DNA of 64,000 nt from an uncultured Succinivibrio sp. (lineage in GTDB: Bacteria; Pseudomonadota; Gammaproteobacteria; Enterobacterales; Succinivibrionaceae), in assembly GCA_934218695.1 (NCBI GenBank), contig CAKQDA010000009.1, forward strand, positions 22,796 to 86,795. The letters run 5' to 3'. The notes below the pieces were generated by a model. The model made no database searches and had not been told where the DNA came from. It saw only the letters and a program-made list of their open reading frames with translations. Position numbers and translations under genes: made by a program. The number at the start of each line of letters is the position of its first letter. Position 1 is the first letter of the stretch. Shown here one piece after another: positions 1 through 8,693 of this stretch.

Positions 1-39
1 TTTCAAGATATTCAAAATGCAGGACACATAACTAAATGA
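1..39 (+). CDS. 3' end of the gene upstream of rnfE (probably rnfG)
   Basis: Only the last 12 codons are inside the window. Frame 1 reads FQDIQNAGHITK and stops with TGA at 37-39, overlapping the rnfE start codon in an ATGA arrangement typical of translationally coupled genes. In other gammaproteobacteria rnfG precedes rnfE, so rnfG is the likely identity, but the tail is too short to prove it. A second frame ends with TAA at 33-35 and cannot be excluded. Confidence 0.4.
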   Translation, partial: FQDIQNAGHITK

Positions 40-776
40 GTGAGATCTTAAAGCCTGTTGAAGGCAAAATTGAAGCTTCAGAATATAAAACACAGACAGA
101 ACAGAGTATCGTAAAAATATTTTTTAAAGGTATCTGGTCAAACAATCCAGGACTGTGTCAGTTGCTCGGATTATGCCCTCTTTTAGCTGTAACCACTTCC
201 GCTGTCAGTGCCACAGGGCTTGCTGTAGCCACTCTTCTTGTTTTGTGTGTCAGCTCTTTTCTTGTGTCTATTATCAGAAAACTTATCTTTAAAGAAGTTC
301 GTATTCCAATTTATGTGCTTTTAATAGCTACCATGGTTACTGTTGTAAAGTTCTATACTCAGGCATATTTTCAGGATCTTTACTCTCAGCTTGGTATTTA
401 TCTTTCGCTTATAGTGACTAACTGTATCATTATGGGAAGAGCAGAAGCTTTTGCCGGAAAAAATGGTCCTGTTGCCTCATTTTTTGATGCTTTAGGTTGT
501 GGTATTGGTTTTTCTCTTGTCTTATTCGTTTTAGGTACGCTACGTGAGATTTTAGGCTCAGGCACATTCTTTATGGGAGCATCAAATCTTTTTGGCGAGC
601 TTGGCAAATCATTAGAATGTACAGTGATGACAGCCGACTATACTTTAATGGTAGCTGTTCTCCCCCCTGGAGGATTCTTTATTCTGGCGTTTTTAATTGC
701 TATAAAGAATTTTCAGTCTAATTTTAGACGCAATAAGATCGAAAATAGTTACAAGATCAAGTCAATTCAAAACTGA
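36..776 (+). CDS. rnfE: Electron transport complex subunit RnfE/RsxE
   Basis: Integral membrane subunit of the Rnf complex, which couples ferredoxin and NAD oxidoreduction to ion movement across the inner membrane (its homologue Rsx reduces SoxR). The 246-residue product carries the family signatures QLLGLCPLLAV (about residues 42-52), RIPIYV, SLIVTNCI, GRAEAFA and VLPPGGF in the expected order, with about six hydrophobic segments. It is slightly longer than the roughly 230-residue E. coli protein because of a charged N-terminal stretch of about 20 residues. The ATGA overlap with the preceding frame indicates membership of the rnf operon, of which this is the last visible gene (a hairpin terminator follows). 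Nothing looks broken. Confidence 0.95.
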   Translation: MSEILKPVEGKIEASEYKTQTEQSIVKIFFKGIWSNNPGLCQLLGLCPLLAVTTSAVSATGLAVATLLVLCVSSFLVSIIRKLIFKEVRIPIYVLLIATMVTVVKFYTQAYFQDLYSQLGIYLSLIVTNCIIMGRAEAFAGKNGPVASFFDALGCGIGFSLVLFVLGTLREILGSGTFFMGASNLFGELGKSLECTVMTADYTLMVAVLPPGGFFILAFLIAIKNFQSNFRRNKIENSYKIKSIQN

Positions 777-804
777 ATAATAATCAGATTCCTCTCTTTT
801 ACTA

Positions 805-849
805 AAAGTCTGTCTGTACAAGAATAATATCTTAAGACAGACTTTTTTA
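805..849 (+). terminator. Rho-independent terminator of the rnf operon
   Basis: An 11-bp perfect stem, AAAGTCTGTCT (805-815) with AGACAGACTTT (835-845), is followed by a T-rich tract. It lies about 30 bp after the rnfE stop codon. Confidence 0.85.
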
Positions 850-910
850 TAAAATCTGTCAATACTGTCAATAAATTCCACTTATGAAAGTACACCTCAA
901 TTTATTCATG

Positions 911-916
911 TATAAT
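911..916 (+). promoter_or_regulatory. Probable -10 box of the first nuclease copy
   Basis: TATAAT lies 30 bp upstream of the preferred ATG (946). No convincing -35 is visible. The intact homologue at 12103-13962 has the same TATAAT at a similar distance (34 bp) from its start, which supports a conserved promoter travelling with the gene. Confidence 0.45.
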
Positions 917-945
917 CCATATAGATGTCTACAAAGGATAACCAA

Positions 946-2790
946 ATGAGCGATAAGAAGTTTCTGCCATTACCATACGGGTATAACAGTTATGAGGAAA
1001 TAAGGAATGATAACTGTTACTTTGTGGATAAGACTCCATATATAAAAACGTTTATTGATACTGACAAGTCAGCTGTCATGCTGTTTACAAGACCAAGACG
1101 CTTTGGTAAAACAGTCTTTATGAGTACGCTCAACTCATTTTTAAAGATAAACAAAGAAAATCCAACTGACACCTCAGAACAGCTAAGACTTTTTGAAGGA
1201 ACACAAATATTAAAAGACACAGAGTTCTGTGAAAAGTACATGGGTAAATATCCTGTTATCTTTATCACTTTAAAGAGTGTGGATGGAGATAACTTTGAAG
1301 ACGCCTATAAGATGTTTGCAGATACTGTATGGGAAGTTGCTTCTGAATACAAATATCTTTTAAACAGTTCAAAATTAGATGAACAGGATAAAGAAATACT
1401 AAGTCAGCTTACAGATATCAATTATCTTGAAGACAGTAAGAATTCTTCCCGTTAAAAAAAGGCCTTAACACACTTATCATCATTCCTGTACAAGGAATAC
1501 GGTAAACTCCCAGTTCTGCTCATAGATGAATATGATGTACCTTTAGCCAAAGCCTCATATCACGATTTACTCAAATATAAGACATTTGACGGAAAAATTG
1601 ATGCTAACAATACCTACCATGCAAGAATGGTAACTTTAATGTCAGGATTCCTTGGTGTTCTAAAAGATGAGAACACTCTTACCAAGACAGTAATGACAGG
1701 ATGTTTAAAGGTAGCTAAAAACAGTATCTTTACAGGAGTTAACAATCTTTATGTAAATACTGTAACTGCAACAGAAAAAGACTATACAGGCTTAATCGGT
1801 TTTACCAAGGATGAAACAAACAGGTTTCTTGATGACTATGACCTGTCAGAATACTCTGCCCTTGTAAAAGACAACTATGACGGATACAGATTCTATGACA
1901 AGGAAATGTTCTGTCCATGGGATGTGGTAAATTTCATTCGTAACAATTACAAACTGAAAATAGATGGTGAATTACAGCAGATACATGCAGACAACTACTG
2001 GACAGGCACCACCTCAAGCTCTTCTATCTATGAATATTTAGGATATCTTACAGATAAAGACACTCAGAAGATGCAGGACCTCATAGATGGTAAGTCAATA
2101 AGTTTCAGTCTCAATGATTCCATGAACTATGACAGTCTGTCAGAACACAATCCTGATGACTTCTGGTCACTTCTTCTGCATACAGGTTATTTAACCCTGG
2201 ACTGGGATAAGACAACAGAAGAACTGTCAAAAGCTAACTCTTCAAGCAAAAACATTTTTGTAAGAATACCAAATCTGGAAATCAGAGAGTGTTTTATACA
2301 GAACATTCAGCAGAAGTTTAAGGAACAACTGTCAAAGGACAATACAGCATCCAGTCTTGTAAACAGCTTTTTAGACGGTAAGGCTCAAGAGGCATCAGAC
2401 ATTCTCTTTGACCTGCTGCAACACTATGTATCCGTAAGAGACACTGCAACTAAAGCTCCTCATGAGAATTACTACCACGGATTTTTAAACGGACTGTTTT
2501 CAAACTGTAAAGATATCATCAGTGACTATCATTCAAATTATGAATCAGGAGACGGTTATGCTGATATTACCTTTAAGAGTAAAAGAGAAGATAAACTCGT
2601 AATCATCGAAATTAAATCTGCAAGCGTGGGTTCTGATTTAATCACCTTAAGTGAGGAAGCTGTAGCTCAGATAGAAAAGAAGAATTACGCTTCTCCTTTT
2701 ATGCAAGACAGAATGACAAAATGTGTCTATGCTTATGGAATTGCCTTTTCAGGTAAGAACTGTGCTGTTACAGTAAAGAAATTAAAATAA
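946..2790 (+). pseudogene. AAA-ATPase-like / PD-(D/E)XK nuclease, interrupted by one in-frame stop
   Basis: Belongs to the family with an N-terminal AAA-ATPase-like domain (Pfam AAA-ATPase_like) and a C-terminal PD-(D/E)XK nuclease domain (PDDEXK_9-type); cellular role unknown. ATG 946 is preferred over the in-frame ATG 925 because AAAGGA at 934-939 is well placed and the product then aligns with the start of the intact copy at 12103-13962. The P-loop-like RPRRFGKT is at residues 49-56, Walker B-like LLIDEYD follows, and the nuclease motif reads GYADI ... IIEIK near the C-terminus. Codon 170 is TAA (1453-1455). Reading on in the same frame from 1456 restores homology at once (KKALTHLSSFLYKEYGK, then the Walker B segment), so one nonsense change is the only visible defect. 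The stop separates the P-loop from Walker B, so the halves are unlikely to work unless the stop is read through. Confidence 0.85.
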
Positions 2791-2935
2791 AATTTAAAAT
2801 CTTATGAAGCTCTCACCATATCACGATGAGATTTCATTTCTGACCACTGTTCAATATCTCCAGTTTTGCTTAAGTACTACACTCTGAGATTAAGCATTTT
2901 CTCTGCTCAATTTTGACATTAGTTTCTTTTGCACT

Positions 2936-3646
2936 TTAATTATTTAGCAAAGATTTTATAAATTCATCATAGCCTTTTTTTCTTAAGACACATGAAGGAC
3001 ATTTTCCGCATCCATACCCCCAATCGTGAAGTATGTCATGTTGACCTTCATAACAGGTATGAGTCTTTTCGACGATAAGTTTTACAAGATCCATACCTCC
3101 TAATTCATATGCAAATCTGAATGTTTCCCCTTTAGATTTAAACATTAAAGGTGTTTCAAATCTTAAATCAGATTCCATCCCAAGATTTACTGCTGTCTCT
3201 AATGCCTTCATTGTGTTGTCACGGCAGTCTGGATATCCAGAGTAATCTGCCTGACCTACACCTGTTATTACAGTATCGGCTTTTATGGTATACGCATAAC
3301 TTGCAGCGTAACACATAAAGATCAGGTTGCGTCCAGGCACAAATGAAGTTGGCAGATGGTTTTCATCATTCATCACATAATCTGCATGATCTTTTGTTAA
3401 AGCTGAATTTGTCAGATCTTTAAAAGACAGCATATCAACTATTCTGTCCCCTTCATACTTTTTAAACAGCTCTTTATCAAATTCCTTTAATGCGTCTAAA
3501 AACTCAAGACGACATTTCATTTCTATCTCATGTCTTTGACCATAGTTAAAACCTATGGTTGCCACACTGTCGTACTTTTTTAATGCATAGTAAAGACAGG
3601 TTGAACTGTCCTGTCCACCAGAGAATACAACTAAAGCTTTACTCAT
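2936..3646 (-). CDS. queC: 7-cyano-7-deazaguanine synthase QueC
   Basis: Converts 7-carboxy-7-deazaguanine to preQ0 using ATP and ammonia, in cytosolic queuosine precursor synthesis. The 236-residue product opens with the PP-loop SGGQDSS (residues 9-15) and ends with the family's zinc cysteines: C198 and the cluster at 213-219 (CGKCPSC). Length is normal for the family. It is a single gene between the broken nuclease and flgE; no other queuosine gene is in the window. Confidence 0.95.
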   Translation of the reverse strand: MSKALVVFSGGQDSSTCLYYALKKYDSVATIGFNYGQRHEIEMKCRLEFLDALKEFDKELFKKYEGDRIVDMLSFKDLTNSALTKDHADYVMNDENHLPTSFVPGRNLIFMCYAASYAYTIKADTVITGVGQADYSGYPDCRDNTMKALETAVNLGMESDLRFETPLMFKSKGETFRFAYELGGMDLVKLIVEKTHTCYEGQHDILHDWGYGCGKCPSCVLRKKGYDEFIKSLLNN

Positions 3647-3733
3647 GATTCACCTCTTAGATAACTTACACATTCTACTATACATATCAAAGAGAATTAA
3701 TAAGGCTGCATCGGCAATTTATTACAGATCATT

Positions 3734-3753
3734 ATTTGCCGTTTTTGGCAAAT
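3734..3753. repeat. Inverted repeat upstream of the flgE sigma-54 promoter
   Basis: ATTTGCC (3734-3740) and GGCAAAT (3747-3753) form a perfect 7-bp inverted repeat with a 6-nt spacer, about 60 bp upstream of the -24 element. Position and symmetry fit an upstream site for a sigma-54 activator such as the flagellar FlrC/FleR type, but this is inference; it could also be a small hairpin. Confidence 0.4.
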
Positions 3754-3812
3754 TCAGAAAAATTTGTTTAATTTATAATAAAAATTCTTTGTAAATCAAT
3801 CAATACAATAAT

Positions 3813-3828
3813 TGGCACGGCATTTGCT
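3813..3828 (+). promoter_or_regulatory. Sigma-54 (RpoN) promoter of flgE
   Basis: TGGCACGgcatTTGCT matches the sigma-54 consensus TGGCACG-N4-TTGCW at every defined base, with GG at 3814-3815 and GC at 3826-3827 in correct register. It is about 90 bp upstream of the flgE start and points towards it. Sigma-54 control of hook and rod genes is known in Vibrio, Pseudomonas and Campylobacter. Confidence 0.85.
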
Positions 3829-3917
3829 TTATATTAAATATAAGGGCGAAAAGCTCAAATAAAAAAATAAATTCGTGAGAGAAAAAATACTATCTATTAT
3901 CTATTTGGAGAAACACT

Positions 3918-5360
3918 ATGTTCAATACATCAATTACTGGTATAAACGGCTCCCAGAAATATCTGGACACAACCTCTAACAACATTGCCAATGCCAATTC
4001 ATACGGCTTTAAGAAATCACGTGCTGAATTTGCAGACCTTTATACTAATTCAGTTTTCACAAGTTCAAAGACTGCTACAGGCATGGGTACCAATACCACC
4101 ACAGTAGCTCAGCAGTTCGTTCAGGGTTCATTATCTGGAGATACAGGTAACAATCTTGATATGGCAATCAGTGGCAACGGATTCTTTGTACTGGCAAATG
4201 AGCCTAATGATACTGCTACAGCCAATAACGGCGACAGAACCTATACCAGAAACGGTGCTTTTGAATTAAATCCAAATGGATACGTAGTTACAGCTATGGG
4301 TGATTATCTTCAGGGATATCCTGTAAATAAAGATGGTGATGTTGCAAATCTTGATATTACATCAACAAAGGCAATAAAGATCCCAAGTGATACAGGTGCT
4401 CCTCGTGCATCTTCAAAAATTGGTATCACCTTTAACTTACCAGCAGGTGCCGATGCAAAGGCTACTGCCGCAGCTCACGGCTACCAGAATTTTGATCATA
4501 CAGACAGCTCAACCTATACCAATGCATCTTCACAGACAATTTATGATTCTTTAGGTGGTGCTCATACCCTAACCTATTACTTTATTAAGGATCATACAAA
4601 TGATGGTACAGCCAACCATCCAGGAAAGGTAACAAACGACGGTCACACCATATGGAATGTGCTCACTTACGTCGATGGTAACCCTGTAGATGTTGCTGGT
4701 GGTGTTGATCTGAAAGTTGACGCTAACAGTCCATCTGTTGATGCAAATACGACTTTTAAGGGTATTCAGTTAGAGTTCGGCACAGACGGTAAGCTTGTCA
4801 ACAACGGTCAGACTCCTGGTGTTATCACATTTACGAATGCAGGTGGAGCAAATCCTCCAGCCCAAGGACGTGATGCCTACACCTTAGCTCAGGCAATGGG
4901 TGGTGGTGTAGATGATGCTCAGTCAATTGTTGCAGATCTGAACTACACCCAGTACGGCAGCTCAAAATTCTCTGTAGGTGGCATTACCAATGACGGATAT
5001 TCAACCGGCGTATTAGAGAATGTACAGGTTAACGAAGACGGTGTCATGATTGCGTCTTACACCAACGGCAGAACTTCAAAGATCTGTAAGGTTGCAATGG
5101 CAAACTTCACTAATCCACAAGGTCTGATTAAGGTTGGTGACACTCAGTGGAAGGAATCAGTAAACTCAGGTGAAGCTCAGGCCTGTGAAGCAAATTCAGG
5201 CATGGCAGGATCAATTAAAGGAGCTAACCTTGAGTTATCAAATGTTGAACTGGCTTCAGAATTAGTTGATTTAATCATTGCCCAGAGAACATATCAGGCT
5301 AATGCTCAGGCTCTGCAGACTCAGAATACAGCAATGGATTCAATCATGAACATTCGTTAG
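3918..5360 (+). CDS. flgE: Flagellar hook protein FlgE
   Basis: Structural subunit of the flagellar hook, exported by the flagellar type III system. The 480-residue product has the N-terminal rod-type motif (NNIANANSYGFKKSRAEFAD, about residues 20-39) and the C-terminal FlgE helix (ELVDLIIAQRTYQANAQALQ) that form the hook core; the variable D1-D2 domains lie between. It is longer than E. coli FlgE (about 400), with the extra length in the surface-exposed middle. The ATG is preceded by TTTGGAG. No other flagellar gene is adjacent: the gene is monocistronic, with its own sigma-54 promoter upstream and a terminator downstream. Confidence 0.93.
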   Translation: MFNTSITGINGSQKYLDTTSNNIANANSYGFKKSRAEFADLYTNSVFTSSKTATGMGTNTTTVAQQFVQGSLSGDTGNNLDMAISGNGFFVLANEPNDTATANNGDRTYTRNGAFELNPNGYVVTAMGDYLQGYPVNKDGDVANLDITSTKAIKIPSDTGAPRASSKIGITFNLPAGADAKATAAAHGYQNFDHTDSSTYTNASSQTIYDSLGGAHTLTYYFIKDHTNDGTANHPGKVTNDGHTIWNVLTYVDGNPVDVAGGVDLKVDANSPSVDANTTFKGIQLEFGTDGKLVNNGQTPGVITFTNAGGANPPAQGRDAYTLAQAMGGGVDDAQSIVADLNYTQYGSSKFSVGGITNDGYSTGVLENVQVNEDGVMIASYTNGRTSKICKVAMANFTNPQGLIKVGDTQWKESVNSGEAQACEANSGMAGSIKGANLELSNVELASELVDLIIAQRTYQANAQALQTQNTAMDSIMNIR

Positions 5361-5412
5361 TGACAGTGTAGACTGATTAAATTTTATTTAAGTTTCTCTT
5401 TTAGATAGTTGT

Positions 5413-5443
5413 GCCTCATAGTTATGCTATGGGGCTTTTTTTT
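5413..5443 (+). terminator. Rho-independent terminator of flgE
   Basis: GCCTCATAG (5413-5421) pairs with CTATGGGGC (5427-5435, one G:T pair) around a 5-nt loop, followed by eight T residues. The ape-cluster remnant begins directly behind it. Confidence 0.9.
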
Positions 5444-5446
5444 CTA

Positions 5447-5752
5447 AACGATATGGGCAATCGAGGACAGGTCAACTATTCAGCCTCGAAAGCAGTTTTA
5501 ATCGGTGCTGTAAAAGCTTTAGCTTTAGAGGTTGCAAAACGAAATATTACCGTTAATGCTATTGCTCCTGGTCTTATTGAGACCAATATGGCAGAACTTG
5601 ATGAAAAGGTAAAAAAAGAAATTTTAAAAATGATCCCTTTAAAAAGAATGGACAAAGCTCAGGATGTTGCAGATTTAACTGCATTCTTAATGTCTGATAA
5701 AGCATCATATATTACAAGACAGGACATTTCTGTTAACGAAGGTTTACTCTGA
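5447..5752 (+). pseudogene. apeQ: 3' fragment of an aryl-polyene 3-ketoacyl-ACP reductase (apeQ/fabG-like)
   Basis: Only the C-terminal part of a FabG-type short-chain reductase survives: NDMGNRGQVNYSASKA, which contains the catalytic YxxxK, followed by ITVNAIAPGLIETNM and YITRQDISVNEGLL. The cofactor-binding N-terminal half is absent, and homology starts immediately after the flgE terminator, marking a deletion junction near 5445. A frame extending upstream to about 5411 only runs through the terminator hairpin and is not part of the protein. The next gene begins overlapping its TGA, as in enterobacterial aryl-polyene clusters where apeQ (reductase) is followed by apeR (ketosynthase). Membership of an ape cluster rather than general fatty-acid synthesis rests on that neighbour. 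Confidence 0.75.
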
Positions 5753-6405
5753 GTAGAGGAGTTGCAATTGTAGAACAGGGGCTAGTTACAGCCTTCGGTG
5801 AAAACTAGGAAGATAATAGAACCAAGATACAGGAATGGGAAATAGTGCAGAGGCTTATCACAAAACTTGCAGCCCCTTGTGATAATTTTACAGCTTCTGA
5901 GCATTATACCTGAAAGAAGACTCGATCAATGAGTCGTGTATCAATTATGGCAACAAGAGCATCAGAGCTTGCGTTGATAAACTCGGGACTTATTGATGAT
6001 CCTTTTATTAAATCAGGTCGTGTTGGTGTAGTTTATGGTTCGTTCTTCGGAAGTACCTATGCTGTCAAAGATTTTATAACAAAGTTAACCCACAACACTA
6101 CAGGTGATCTTACCGCAAACTCCTATGTAAAGATGATGCCGCAGACAGCTGCAGTAAATGTATCTTTATTCTTTGGAATCACAGGAAGAATTATTACTAC
6201 ATCAACTGCCTGTACATCCGGATCTATGGCAATAGGTTATGCATATGAAGCAATTAAAAACGGATACCAGGATGGAATGGTTGCAGGAGGAGATGAAGAG
6301 CTGTCCGTATGCGATGCTGGAGTTTTTGACATAATGTTTTCTACATCTGCAAAAAATGACTCTCCAAAATTAACTCCTGCACCTTTTGATAAAAACAGAG
6401 ACGGG
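5749..6405 (+). pseudogene. apeR: Aryl-polyene ketosynthase (apeR/FabF-like), degraded
   Basis: A beta-ketoacyl-ACP synthase closely resembling the aryl-polyene FabF-type enzyme: RSMSRVSIMATRASELAL, then NSYVKMMPQTAAVN and the active-site region TSTACTSGS. One frame runs from CTG 5749 (overlapping the reductase TGA; likely a mutated ATG) but meets TAG at 5806-5808, where a Trp is expected after FGEN, and TGA at 5911-5913, where an Arg is expected after EHYT. The stretch between them is shorter than in the family, so a small deletion is likely. The gene stops being a ketosynthase after PFDKNRDG: the two active-site histidines and the rest of the fold are missing, replaced by nuclease sequence. 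ATG 5929 would only give a headless fragment. Confidence 0.8.
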
Positions 6406-6639
6406 TATGCAGACATCAGCTTTACAGATGCCTATTGAGAAAAAGCGGCAATCATTGAAATAAAAACAACTAACACTGTCTCAAAACTGCCTGAACTCTG
6501 TGATGAGGTTGTTACTCAAATTTCAGACAGAAATTATGCAGAACCTTTTATGGATAACCCTATGTTTCAGAGCATCTATGTCTTTGGAATAGCTTTTTGT
6601 GGAAAGAACAGTGCTCTTGAATCTAAAAAATTAAATTGA
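6400..6639 (+). pseudogene. C-terminal scrap of the AAA/PD-(D/E)XK nuclease fused to apeR
   Basis: From the shared Asp-Gly at 6400-6405 the frame continues as YADISF, then after TGA (6436-6438) as EKAAIIEIKTTN, RNYAEPFM and VFGIAFCGKNSALESKKLN, matching the last 70-80 residues of the nuclease at 946-2790. The nuclease motif (ADI ... EIK) is present, but nothing else of the gene is. The frame is preserved across the junction. This is the third locus of the family in the window and is non-functional. Confidence 0.8.
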
Positions 6640-6744
6640 TTGCAACCAAATGATGGCTTTTCCATTTGATGATCCTTTTATGAATTCGTAGTGCAACCTG
6701 AACCAAATATGATTATGCATCTGGCAATAATCTATGTCCTGTCT

Positions 6745-6778
6745 TAGATCTTCTTTTAATTTTTAAATTAAAGATCTA
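6745..6778. repeat. Long AT-rich hairpin upstream of the phosphatase gene
   Basis: TAGATC plus TTTAATTT on the left pairs with AAATTAAAGATCTA on the right around a 2-nt loop with a small bulge. It may end transcription from the debris upstream or sit in the phosphatase leader; no clear T-tract follows. Confidence 0.4.
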
Positions 6779-6832
6779 TGATTACAGATCAAATTGATAA
6801 CAGTGTACTGATGATCTTTATTAAGGATTTGT

Positions 6833-7330
6833 ATGTTCAAAGTGCTTTTCCTTTGCCATGGAAATATATGTCGCTCACCTATGGCAGAATTTATCTTAAA
6901 AGAGTTAGTAAAGAAACTTAAGCTCGGTGACGATTTTATTGTTTGCTCTGCTGCTACCTCTCAGGAAGAAATAGGTAATGGTGTTTACCCACCAGTAAAA
7001 GCTTTACTGCGACAGAAAGGTATTGACTGCTCAGAAAAAAGAGCAAGACAGGTTACAATTCATGACCTTAAAGAATTTGACTATATCATTGCCATGGAAC
7101 AGTTTAATCTTGATAACCTGTATGCTCTTTATCCAAGGACAGATAAGAGTAAGGTTTATTTACTTTTAGATTTTACTGATTCACCTAAGGATATCGAAGA
7201 TCCTTGGTATACAAGAAATTTTGAAAAAGCCTACTCTGAGATCCTAACAGGCTGCAAGGCCATGCTTTCAAGCCTAAATCATGATGGGCTTATAACTCTT
7301 AATAAAGAGCAGTTAAAAGAGTTAAATTGA
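6833..7330 (+). CDS. Low-molecular-weight protein-tyrosine phosphatase
   Basis: Cytosolic phosphatase of the arsenate reductase/LMW-PTP fold that hydrolyses phosphotyrosine. The catalytic loop CHGNICRS is at residues 8-15 (C8 nucleophile, R14) and the general acid is in DPWY at about residue 123. At 165 residues it is close to the family norm. AAGGAT precedes the ATG. It is not next to a BY-kinase or exopolysaccharide locus, so its substrate cannot be inferred. It converges on pdxB. Confidence 0.92.
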   Translation: MFKVLFLCHGNICRSPMAEFILKELVKKLKLGDDFIVCSAATSQEEIGNGVYPPVKALLRQKGIDCSEKRARQVTIHDLKEFDYIIAMEQFNLDNLYALYPRTDKSKVYLLLDFTDSPKDIEDPWYTRNFEKAYSEILTGCKAMLSSLNHDGLITLNKEQLKELN

Positions 7331-7341
7331 AATTAAAAACA

Positions 7342-7372
7342 TTCTGCAGTCTTTATGCTGCAGAAGTTTTGT
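7342..7372. terminator. Bidirectional terminator between the phosphatase gene and pdxB
   Basis: TTCTGCAG (7342-7349) and CTGCAGAA (7358-7365) form an 8-bp perfect stem with T-rich sequence on the plus side and A-rich sequence on the other, suiting both convergent genes. Confidence 0.75.
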
Positions 7373-7375
7373 AAG

Positions 7376-8500
7376 CTAGATTACTGAAAAACCTAACAGT
7401 GATAAAGTCCCTTTAAATTTTTCAGGTGCATTTTTTATAGAAAGAGAAGATAACTCACGTCTTTCACGGTAGTTCTGTCGCAATGCATCAAAAGACTTGC
7501 CATCCGAAAAAGCGTTTTTAAACTTGCAGCTGTCTCTTCTTACATCATAAACAGAGAAAACAAGTCTTGAGATAAGATCAAGATCGAGTATTTCAACGTT
7601 CCCCAAATCAAGTGAATTAATCTCAGGCAGAGGCATTTTGTAAGGCTCTGGTTCTGGAAGATTTAGTGCTTTTGCCATAGAATGAGCCAGCATTACAGTT
7701 GCCCTTCTTTTTGACTCATATGAGTAGCCTGCAATATGTGCTGTAGCACCTTCCACTTTTGATAAAACTGATCTTACGCTAATGTCTGGTTCGCCTTCAA
7801 AGACATCGAGCCATACCTTAAGATCGTGTCGCTCTTCAAGTACTTTTGATAAAGCCTCATTATTTACAACATTACCGCGTGAGGCATTAAGAAAGATAGC
7901 ACCTTTCTTTAAAGCTCTAAGCTCATTCTCACCTATCATGTACTGAGTTCTGTCCAATCCTTCCTTAATTAGGGGAACATGCAGGGTTACAATATCACAA
8001 CTCAAGCATTCCTTTAATGTGGCGTTACAGCTTGTATCCCCTTTTCTTAATCTTGGAGGGTCACACTTATAAATTTCAAGACCTAAAGCTTTGGCTTTTT
8101 TCTCAACTTGCGCTCCCACATGACCGCAACCTACTATACCAATGGTCTTACCGTTAAAATCAAGTGAATATCTCTGAGCCAATACTAGCAGAACTGAAAG
8201 AATATAGTCCCCTACACTCTGACAGTTGGATCCTTCTGCATTGGTATACGCAATATGCAGTGAATCCAGAAGCTTGGTATCAAAATGATCCATACCCGCA
8301 GTTGCAGTACCAGCAAATTTTAATTTTTTTGCTTTTTTTAGAAGGTTACTGTTAACTTTAGTAATTGAACGTGTGATCAGGACATCCACATCCTCAAGAT
8401 CATCACAACAGATTTCACGGCCTTTTTTTAAAAGTACTTCTCCGTATTGAGAAAACACTTCCACTGAATTTGGTAAAGCAATGTCGCAAAGAATTTTCAT
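7376..8500 (-). CDS. pdxB: Erythronate-4-phosphate dehydrogenase PdxB
   Basis: Oxidises 4-phosphoerythronate in the DXP-dependent pyridoxal phosphate pathway. The 374-residue product has the D-isomer hydroxyacid dehydrogenase layout: Rossmann motif GIVGCGHVG, catalytic Arg in NASRGNVV, Glu in DVFEGEPD and His in ATAHIAGYS, plus the C-terminal PdxB dimerisation domain that distinguishes it from SerA. It is divergent from purT across a gap of about 190 bp. Confidence 0.93.
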   Translation of the reverse strand: MKILCDIALPNSVEVFSQYGEVLLKKGREICCDDLEDVDVLITRSITKVNSNLLKKAKKLKFAGTATAGMDHFDTKLLDSLHIAYTNAEGSNCQSVGDYILSVLLVLAQRYSLDFNGKTIGIVGCGHVGAQVEKKAKALGLEIYKCDPPRLRKGDTSCNATLKECLSCDIVTLHVPLIKEGLDRTQYMIGENELRALKKGAIFLNASRGNVVNNEALSKVLEERHDLKVWLDVFEGEPDISVRSVLSKVEGATAHIAGYSYESKRRATVMLAHSMAKALNLPEPEPYKMPLPEINSLDLGNVEILDLDLISRLVFSVYDVRRDSCKFKNAFSDGKSFDALRQNYRERRELSSLSIKNAPEKFKGTLSLLGFSVI

Positions 8501-8547
8501 AGAATATAAGCCTGATAAAATTGAAATTAAGTCACATTATAGACGTG

Positions 8548-8593
8548 ATTACACAAATTTTTTTTCTTTGGGAGAAATAATAGCCTGTGTAAT
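8548..8593. repeat. Spaced inverted repeat in the pdxB-purT intergenic region
   Basis: ATTACACA (8548-8555) and TGTGTAAT (8586-8593) are perfect 8-base inverted copies 30 nt apart, midway between the divergent genes. They could be paired operator half-sites or the base of an RNA stem in the purT leader. No PurR-like box was recognised. Confidence 0.25.
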
Positions 8594-8693
8594 TGTACTT
8601 AAGTGTGAATTTAATGAAAACAAGTTCTTGATATGTTGTGAGTTAAAGGTATTTATGGGATATAATAAAAAAATATTTTTAAGGAGTAATCTT

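Noticed and set aside
8481..8693. Long N-terminal extension of PurT
   Set aside because: The extension overlaps the pdxB start, has no family match, and a strong AAGGAG site precedes ATG 8694.
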